From Tetrapyrgos nigripes (Eukaryota; Basidiomycota; Agaricomycetes; Agaricales; Campanellaceae): a stretch of 64,000 bases of DNA. A program made the translations under genes and the position numbers. Positions 56,737 to 64,000 of the stretch are shown here, piece after piece. The stretch is taken from assembly GCA_013368315.1 (NCBI GenBank), contig JAACJM010000022.1, positions 434,001 to 498,000 of the forward strand, in the 5' to 3' direction. Under the pieces are notes generated by a model. It did not search any database. It was given only the letters and a program-made list of their open reading frames with translations, and was not told where the DNA came from. Numbering within the stretch: the first letter of the stretch is position 1; the number at the start of each line of letters is the position of its first letter.

Positions 56737-58789
56737 ATGTCAAATTTCGCAAGCATTCATGTTCCCTATCGTCAATTCGTCTTTATGGCAACTTCACTTG
56801 TGATATGGACTTCTTTTGCTTGTTAATCATACAGGTGACGGGGTTTCCAGAACATCTCTCGACTAAGATTCCCTTTAAAAGAGTACCGCGACCCCCAGGA
56901 TGTTCTACATTCCCCCCAGCCATGCATTCGAACGAGCTCTACAACCACCCTCTGTTTCGCGTCCGAAACGAATTGCTTACAAAGGACGAGAGCGTTGCAC
57001 TGTCGTACAAGCGTGCACGTTTGGTTCTCCGAACTCATCGTATGCAATGATGCACTCTGCATTTTCATGCCTTTACTGATGCTGGGCTGGTGCTAGGTCT
57101 TACCGCCTCTGATGTCCAATTCTGTTCTGAGAAGTTTTGGAGTCTGATGATGGATCCTATATGCTCTTTGGACATCGCTATGTTCACTATATTGGCAGCA
57201 CACGTAGGCCTTGCCATAGGAACACTCTCTCGACATCTGAAGCGCCGCCCAGACCTACGGCCGCTAGTCAACGACCTGTTGAGAATGGACACAGTTGGCG
57301 TCTATCTCTTAACAGAAAGGGGTCATGGTCTCGACGCCTTCAATATCGAGACAACTGCCACGAGAACTTCAGACGGCTACATTCTCCATACCCCTCGTGA
57401 AGAAGCAACCAAGTACGTGTAAAGTATCCATGCTCCAACATCCTCTAACAATTCTCTTTCCTCTTTTTTTTTCTTCTTCCAGATTCATGCCAGCAACAAC
57501 GCCAGCTTTTGGAATACCCAAGGTCGCTTTGGTTATGGCGCGACTTATTGTTGATGGTCGAAATCATGGCTCACGGTTCTTCATTGTCCCAATCTGCAAC
57601 GAAAAAGAAATGTATCGCGGAGTCATCTCCACTCGTTTACCAACGCGGAGTGGTACTAATCCTTTGGACTTCTCTCTCACACGCTTTGACCATGTACATA
57701 TCCCTCTATCCGCCTTGGTAGCTTCGGACATCAACGACATCTCGATACCTGATCGCCCACTAGAGGCATGGTGGGACGAAATCTGGCGAATTCAACTGGG
57801 AACTATGGCTGTCCCCGCTCCATGGATATCTGCTATTAAAGCGGCTGCCTATATAGGGGGCCGATATTCGATGCATCGTCATGTCATTGGGACAAGGAAT
57901 GCGTCTATTCCAGTCATTTCGTTCCGCACGCAGCAGTCACCCATCATTAACGCTGTCGCTGTTGCCATGGTCATGGACAACTGGTTCCCTCGTGGTATTC
58001 GCTTCGCCATGGAAGAGACAACTGATCATCGTGTGCGCCACGCAATGTCGGTCATCATGAAAGCAACCATTTGCCGCCACTTCCAGCGCTGTGTTCCAGA
58101 AATTGCAGAGCGTTGCGGTGCACAAGGAACCTTCGAGCATAATTACATGGCTCGGATAGAGGTCAGTACCATTTCATTCAATGCCTTTCGGCGGATTCTT
58201 ACACGGTGTTCGACAGAACGACGGAAAGGGTGTCATCATTGCTGAGGGCGACGTTCTTACTCTTTGCATTCGTCTCTTTTCCGAGCTCCTCCTCGGACGA
58301 TACACGGTGCCTTTGCCGGATCCCAACAGTTCCCTTCTGGCGCAGCACGCTGCTTCTTTACTCCAGGAGAACAGAGATATCCTCAGTGGTCTGGAAAGCC
58401 ATCGCAGTGAGGCGTTCAACAATCTCATTCTGCCTCAGTCTCAATCCGTCATTGAGGCCATCGGTCATGCCATGGCCTATGCTGCAGCAGTCGATGCCAA
58501 TCTACCCCGCCCCATTTTGGACGTGTACGAGTCCTTGGTCATCCGTCAAGACCCTGCTTGGTACTCTGAGCAAGTAGGGGTCTCACGTACACAGCAGCGA
58601 CTCCGCGAGGATGCCGCTATCACGGACGCCTTCGCACATCTGGAACTCTACCTTGACGAGCTTGAGATCGCGGACTATGTCTCAGCTCCTATCCTCTCAG
58701 ATGCGGCGTGGAAAGCGTACTCATCTTCATTACCCACACACACCGGCAATGCTATGGCGAGCTTCCCGCAAATGCAAGCGATGTTGTAG
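56737..58789 (+). CDS. Acyl-CoA oxidase-like flavoprotein
   Basis: Five exons: a short first exon from ATG 56737 (MSNFASIHVPYRQF), then VTGFPEHLSTKIPFKRVPRP onward, to TAG 58787-58789; about 600 aa. Family blocks: VGVYLLTERGHGLDAFNIET-TATRTSDGYILHTP (FAD/substrate loop, LTExGHG), FGIPKVALVMARLIVDGRNH-GSRFFIVPI, LDFSLTRFDHVHIPLSALV, and the C-terminal helical oxidase domain with DNWFPRGIRFAMEE and VIIAEGDVLTLCIRLFSELL-LG. Acyl-CoA oxidases introduce the 2,3-double bond in peroxisomal beta-oxidation and pass electrons to O2. The end (FPQMQAML) is not a clear SKL-type peroxisomal signal. Substrate unknown; some basidiomycete homologues lie in secondary-metabolism loci. Confidence 0.85.
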
Positions 58790-59493
58790 CCCTGTGAATG
58801 TGGATTATCTTTGACGATTCCGGCCTCTTTCAATGAAAATCTCATTGTATTTTAATCGCTTTTTTTGCTCCCCGCTGTCCCTTGATTTCTGTATATTATA
58901 AATTTATTCTTACATCCTATTTCGGACTAGTGACTTAGATAGCAACGGTTTGTACGATAGAGTAATGGTGTCAATCCGATGTTCTGCATTCACACTTCCC
59001 AGCACTATCCGCCGGTGATACTCTGGTAGAACACTGCAAGTTGTCGTGAAAAGATGCGCGAAGTCCAAGTAGTACGAACACACGGCTGTAGCCGATTCCG
59101 AAGGAGTCGTAGAAGGCACTGAATGCGAAAGAAGTTTGGGGAGCCACCATGACCGCCACGCAATAAATTAGACCTTGGAGCGTGTAAACTACAAAGAGTA
59201 TATTTATCTATTTTCGAGTTGTAAGAAGCCGTGATGATTTCATGGGTATCTCTGTAAAACCCCCGATCCAACAAGAACCAATGAGCAAAGAACTTTGATA
59301 AATCAGCTTCTAGGAGGATCGTGAAAGAGATATTATCGGATAAATCTGCTTACGATTGAGTTCACCAACTGACCGGAACGTTTGTCAGATGAAAAGAAGG
59401 TTTATGTCAATGTTCCGGATCCCAAAATCTTCCATAAGACTGGTCAATGCCTCAACTGTTGAAAGTGAAGTCAAAATACCATTTCATCACCTC
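58790..59493. other. Intergenic, possible short minus-strand exon
   Basis: Around 59159-58971 the minus strand reads VAPQTSFAFSAFYDSFGIGY, a hydrophobic exon-like peptide, but no start, splice partner or family could be assigned. Confidence 0.35.
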
Positions 59494-61085
59494 TCACGCG
59501 CTTGTCTTTCTTTCCATCAGTGACTCAAAGAATGATTTCACATCTGCTTCATTGACAACCTTTCCTTGTTCTGCGAATGGGCGGAGGTAGTTTTTGAGGT
59601 CATCCCTAAACGACGCAGAGTCAGAATATTTGGTCAGATCCTTCTTTGGGGTTACTGACCGCATAGAATTAAAGGCGTGGATCCCGTCTATCGCTCGTTC
59701 ACGAGGTAGTCGAGAGAGGGCTCGCATACCCAATTCCTCTAAGGAAAGTCCTGCGTATCCATCAACAGCTGACTCTTTCTCTGACCCTTCAAGTCAAAAA
59801 AAGACGTACCTGAGTCGGGATCTTCGGGAGGTTCATATGTTTCTTCTTCTACCGAAAGGTACTGGGCAAGGAGAGGCCCGCACTGTCCGAAACATGAGTC
59901 TGGCTTTATTTCTAATGCATATCGGGCAAACACCCTACTGTGTCGCAATGGCACCATCTGTTACGGAAACCCTCCGTCAAGAAAATGTCACAGAAACCCA
60001 AAGATGTATCTGGATCCATCACAGGATTACCATCGCTCAGTATTCGCTGAGCAATCGGATTTGGAGGTGGAGCGAGGCACTGAATTGAAGCAGATGCAGA
60101 GGGCGACAAACGAGGACGTTCCAAATCGGTTTCTTCTGGCAATGATGGCGAAGAAGGTCGTTTTGTACCGGCCACAACTTCAAGGGTCTCATTTTTGTCT
60201 TCAGGGTCACCACAAAGAACCCGCCAAGGAGAAGATGGGCTATCTCTAATCACCATTAAGCATCCGGGTGTCCCTGCCCATCTTCTCAAAATAGGACTCT
60301 TTGAGACACACTCGGTGCATACAAAAGAGTCATAGTCTGAGGGGCCGATAAGCGGTGGTGGCAGTCCTGATGAAGATGTCGTTGATTGAGCGTCGTCTTC
60401 AGGACCCTTACTCGCTTCATCTTGATCCTTGTGCTCCGGAGAAGACTCCCTGGAGGGTGGACGTTCCCGAAGATTACAACAGCTCTCATGGAACCAATCC
60501 TGGGAGCCGGAACCGGATTATCCTCTGGCACGAAACAGAACATTGAAAACTCACCTCACAAGCTAAGCATTGTATCATGGCTTCTCTCTCCTTATTCGCG
60601 TCATAAGTCCGGTGACAGCGACAGAAAAGGCCGTTGAAGTTCTGGCCATATGTATTGGAGACATTCACGACTTCCAAGGTGGTGTGTAAGCTGCAAGGGT
60701 GAGCAATGGCCTGCGTGGGGCAATCACAGCAAAAACTGCGTTTTGGAAATCTGAGTAAAAGCGTCAACTCAATGAAAGACACACTAAATGTTGAGAGCGA
60801 CCACGAACAGTTCAATTTGCTCATGATCAGTATGACAACTGATTGAACATGCAGAACAGATTCCCCGAGCTTCAGGACAGGTGAGACAGAGATATAGAGC
60901 TTGTCTTTCGTCGACATGACTTAGTTTGAATGCGAAGAGCCAATTGCAATAAGTGCAAACCTCAGAGGTCCTAACGGGTAGGTGCATTGCGAAAACTGGT
61001 GAGGTAAAGCTTCAGAGGCTTCTTGGACAAGATTTGCCTGAGATTCTAGATAGCCTGAGAGCGTTTCTTCTTGATTTTGCGACAT
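59494..61085 (-). CDS. UBR7/Mlo2-type UBR-box and PHD protein
   Basis: Several exons from ATG 61085 (MSQNQEETLSGYLESQANLV) to TGA 59494-59496 (FFESLMERKTSA). The UBR box reads CTYPLGPLR / DERQALYLCLTC / GICSACSISCHTDHEQIELF / PKRSFCCDCPTQAIAHPCSL-H, joined by a 43-nt intron and a GTTCGT..CTCAG intron. Next come NTYGQNFNGLFCRC and the PHD-like segment RTYDANKEREAMIQCLACEDWFH-type with ESCCNLRERP, then a Ser/Pro-rich acidic linker and YDSFVCTECV. The UBR/PHD pairing is that of UBR7 (S. pombe Mlo2), a putative E3 ligase or histone-binding nuclear protein. A single-frame reading beginning MHLPVRTSEV is wrong because it runs through the first intron. Confidence 0.9.
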
Positions 61086-61193
61086 GAGAACGGAAAGACC
61101 GCTGTAGGTTGAAGTAGGAAGCCAAGGTCGCGACGTAACGTGATGTCATGACCTGGTTGAAGCAACTCTTGCTGCTGCCCCCACTCGCAAAGC
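61086..61193. promoter_or_regulatory. Shared divergent promoter, UBR7 / HyuB gene
   Basis: 108 bp lie between the opposite start codons, so both promoters overlap here. No TATA box evident. Confidence 0.55.
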
Positions 61194-63586
61194 ATGGCTA
61201 CAACGACAAGCTCTAAATCATCTAATGGCCCGGACCCCATTCTTTTGACTCTCTTTGCCAATCGATTTATGAGTGTCGCTGAAGCTATGGGTCGATCTTT
61301 GCAGCAAACTTCCATTAGCACTAATATCAAGGAAAGACTCGACTTTTCGTGTGCTCTTTTCGCTCCCGATGGCGACCTAGTTGCCAATGCACCATTCATT
61401 CCGATCCATCTTGGATCAATGAGCTTGTACGTCCCATGCCTATTTTCTTGTTTCTAATCTTTACTAGAACGTTACAGTGCCGTAAAGTACCAGATGAAAC
61501 TGTATGGCAAGGATTTGAAGGAAGGCGATGTACTCATGACGAACTCGCCGAGTGCTGGAGGCTCGTAAGTCGTCAGGCGGTTCTGTCCCAATCACGAAGC
61601 CCAATCCATCTCACTAGTCATCTTCCTGATATCACCATCATAACCCCGGTATTTGGCCCTCAGACGAACGAGATTATATTCTTCACTGCTTCCCGAGGAC
61701 ATCACGCTGATATTGGAGGTATTCTTCCTGGCTCTATGCCGCCCACATCAGTGAACATATTGGAAGAGGGTGCTGAGATTGTCAGTTTCAAGATTGTCAG
61801 TGGTGGAATGTTTGACAGAGATGGATTGCTCGAATATATGATCGAGAAGCCAGCTCGGTATCCAGGAAGTTCCGGGTGTCGGAATATCCGAGACGTAGAG
61901 AGCGATTTGAAGGCGGTGAGTGCGTCCCACCCATACATGAATTTTCTCATACCATGCGTCGGAAACACTAGCAAATCGCTGCGAACTACAAAGGAGTCCA
62001 GCTGATCCACGCCATAATAGACGATTACGGTCTAGGTGGGCATTTCTTTGGAAGAAAAAAAGATGACAAAACCTCAACTAGGACTAGAAACTGTTCAGGA
62101 ATATATGCACCATATCCGTTCGAATGCAGAAATGTCTGTGCGCAATCTACTTCGAGATGTTGCGAAGCGCGCCGGGACGAACGTCTTGTCCGCGGTGGAC
62201 TATCTGGATGATGGCTCTCCAGTGAGTAGTACTCTGTTCAGTCAAATATCATATTTCTGAGTAACTTTGGTGCTGTAGATACAGTTGAAGGTAGAAATCA
62301 ATGAAGAAGACGGGTCCGCTGTGCTGGATTTCGATGGTACAGGTTGTGAAGTCCGCGGAAATCTAAACGCGCCCATTTCCGTAGTTCATTCAGCAGTCAT
62401 ATACTGTATGAGGTCTATGCTTGATCTGGATATTCCATTGAATGCGGGCTGCCTGGTCCCGCTTGACAGTGAGTATTTGTTTGCTTGATAGCTTGATAGA
62501 AAAATCTTGAAACTGATGCGACTCGTTTGCAGTCAGAATTCCCAAGAAATCGTTACTCTCTCCTTCCCGCACAGCTGCGGTATGCGGCGGAAATGTTCTA
62601 ACCTCACAACGCATCGTTGATGTCGTCTTGAAGGCATTCCATGCGTGTGCGGCAAGTCAAGGATGTACAAAGTCAGTACACTTACCTATTTTTTTCTGAA
62701 ATAGTTTTGACTTTTGCCCAGTAACTTGACTTTCGGCGCAGGAGGGAAGGACAAAGACGGAAAAGCCCTTCCCGGATGGGGATACTACGAGGTATTCGTC
62801 TTCAGAGATGATATTTCAGCCCGTTCTAACGTCTTCTTTACCATCTGTGATTGGCACTCGATATAGACCATTGCTGGTGGCTCCGGCGCGGGACCTCACT
62901 GGCATGGGACTGATGGCGTACGTGCGTATCTTCCATTCCTAAGTTTCCTGAAGCGCTCTCTGATAGTGAAAACAGACACACATATAACAAATACTCGGAT
63001 AGGAGACGTGGTGAGCTCAACGTAACGCAAAATGAGCAGAATCGTGATGATCTTTTACATACTTTAGGAAATACTCGAAAGAAGATATCCAGTCCTTCTG
63101 ACGCAGTTTGGACTACGAAATGGTTCTGCAGGGGTGGGGAAATGGCGCGGCGGAGAAGGTGTTGTTCGTGAGATAGAGTTCCTTGAGCCCATGCAGGTCT
63201 CAATCTTGTCCGAGGTAAGATTTAGCCTAATTGCTAAATTGCTCTGCTGACTTTCAGGATTACAGAGGAGAACCAGACAGCCTTATGGCATGGAAGGTGG
63301 TGGACCAGGTGCTCTTGGGCGTAATACATGGATCAAGCAACTAAGGAAAGAAGATGGGGATGTTGTTGAAGAGAACGATCTGGACGGTACAAGAGAGATC
63401 AATATCGGGGGCAAGGCGACCGTGTGGATGGGAAAAGGCGACCTTTTGCGTATTGAGACGCCTGGAGGTGGCGCTTGGGGAGCTCCCGACGGAAGTGGAT
63501 CAAGAATCCTTCAGGAAGATGGACGTCGCGCTTGGGAGCCACGAGGCTCATTCGCTGAAAGAGCAGCTGCTCAAGCAGCTTTCTGA
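61194..63586 (+). CDS. Hydantoinase B / 5-oxoprolinase HyuB-half protein
   Basis: About nine exons from ATG 61194 to the stop at 63584-63586, around 620 aa. It starts directly with the HyuB domain: [60 protein letters not shown]. Other blocks: [87 protein letters not shown] and [20 protein letters not shown]. Eukaryotic 5-oxoprolinases (ATP-dependent opening of 5-oxoproline in the glutathione cycle) are about 1,280 aa with HyuA first. Here the HyuA half is missing and the next gene starts 108 bp upstream, so this is a stand-alone HyuB or a truncated gene. The intron at about 63019-63065 has a copy downstream (see repeat). Confidence 0.9.
63015..63050. repeat. Direct repeat shared by an intron and the 3' flank
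   Basis: CTCAACGTAACGCAAAATGA followed by CAGAATCGTGATGATC lies inside an intron of the HyuB gene. The same words recur at about 63690-63739 with a short insertion, after the gene. Confidence 0.7.
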
Positions 63587-64000
63587 TCGATGTATATCGA
63601 ATGTATGATCAAGGATGTATTATACAATGGGTGTGTATGTTACTTGGAGATGAAGGAAGAATTCCGATATGATGGGCTGATGCTTCAACTCAACGTAACG
63701 CAAAATGAAAACATACCAGAATCGTGGTGATCATGAAGGCAGTGTGATTTCTTATTCGAACCTGTCATACGCTTCAATCTTCTGGGTAAGCTGGTGAAAT
63801 CTAGGGACCTATCCCGGAAAAGCTAGCGAGTGACGTGAAGAAGTCCCTGGCATCTTCAAAGCACGTTAGCTTCACTGCGGATTTACGATACAGGGGAGTT
63901 GATCATCATGATCATAAGCCACCCACCGCCTGCTCAAAAATGCCGCCTGGCATCGAAAGACTAGGACTTGTTTGCAGGCAGATCAATGCCTGTTCAGATT
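63587..64000. other. 3' flank, no gene seen
   Basis: Contains the second copy of the HyuB intron words (63690-63739). No exon recognised up to the window edge. Confidence 0.5.

Noticed and set aside
60784..60987. UBR protein starting at MHLPVRTSEV
   Set aside because: That frame reads through a 43-nt intron; the spliced form gives the canonical CTYPLGPLR start of the UBR box.
61046..61399. Minus-strand frame opposite the HyuB start
   Set aside because: It is antisense to strongly conserved HyuB coding sequence.
1..64000. tRNA, rRNA or other structured RNA genes
   Set aside because: I found no convincing tRNA A/B boxes with a cloverleaf, nor rRNA sequence; a tRNAscan-SE or Infernal run would settle it.

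Overview
The window is nuclear DNA from a filamentous basidiomycete, most likely an Agaricomycete. Genes are cut by many 40-90 nt GT..AG introns. They include families typical of mushrooms: a KDZ transposase, a BED-finger hAT transposase, a NACHT-WD40 receptor, a CFEM protein, GH92, GH105 and a RAX1-type RGS protein. Intron positions were read by eye from splice signals and reading-frame continuity, so exon borders are predictions.

Left half (1-28.6 kb) is repeat-rich accessory DNA. It opens with a nearly T-free 9-bp minisatellite (1-1120) and a duplicated tract of short TTGTAA/ACTGTGAC words (1200-2395). Next come two lineage-type hypothetical genes, one carrying an RNase H1 N-terminal (viroplasmin-like) domain whose last exon was tandemly duplicated, and a small spliced basic-protein gene. 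A KDZ transposase gene (6521-9415) is frameshifted and cut off. From about 10.1 kb there is an old segmental duplication around an NIS siderophore synthetase (IucA/IucC family). Copy A (about 10.1-19.4 kb) is a pseudogene interrupted by a 1.6-kb insertion and by a complete 4.3-kb hAT element with terminal inverted repeats and an 8-bp target duplication. Copy B (about 24.56-28.61 kb) has an intact gene of about 767 codons and carries its own 172-bp MITE upstream. Each insertion is absent from the other copy, so the two copies serve as empty-site controls. Between them lies a NACHT-WD40 NLR gene (20667-24087, minus) with seven WD repeats and one in-frame TGA.

Right half (29-64 kb) is mostly ordinary gene space. 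It holds two tandem POT/PTR2 peptide transporters directly after the NIS gene, complex I subunit NDUFA2 head-to-head with a RAX1-like RGS membrane protein, and an FAD monooxygenase with altered cofactor motifs. These are followed by a GPI-type CFEM protein, ribosomal protein eL31, a secreted GH92 mannosidase and a small conserved-looking protein. Then come a divergent calmodulin next to canonical calmodulin, a secreted GH105 hydrolase, an acyl-CoA oxidase-like protein, and UBR7/Mlo2 head-to-head with a HyuB-only 5-oxoprolinase-like gene.

The most interesting biology is the NIS synthetase locus, with its decayed duplicate and adjoining transporters (a candidate siderophore cluster), and the NLR, whose WD repeats look recently homogenised and whose N-terminus carries an unusual Gly/Asn/Gln-rich repeated motif.
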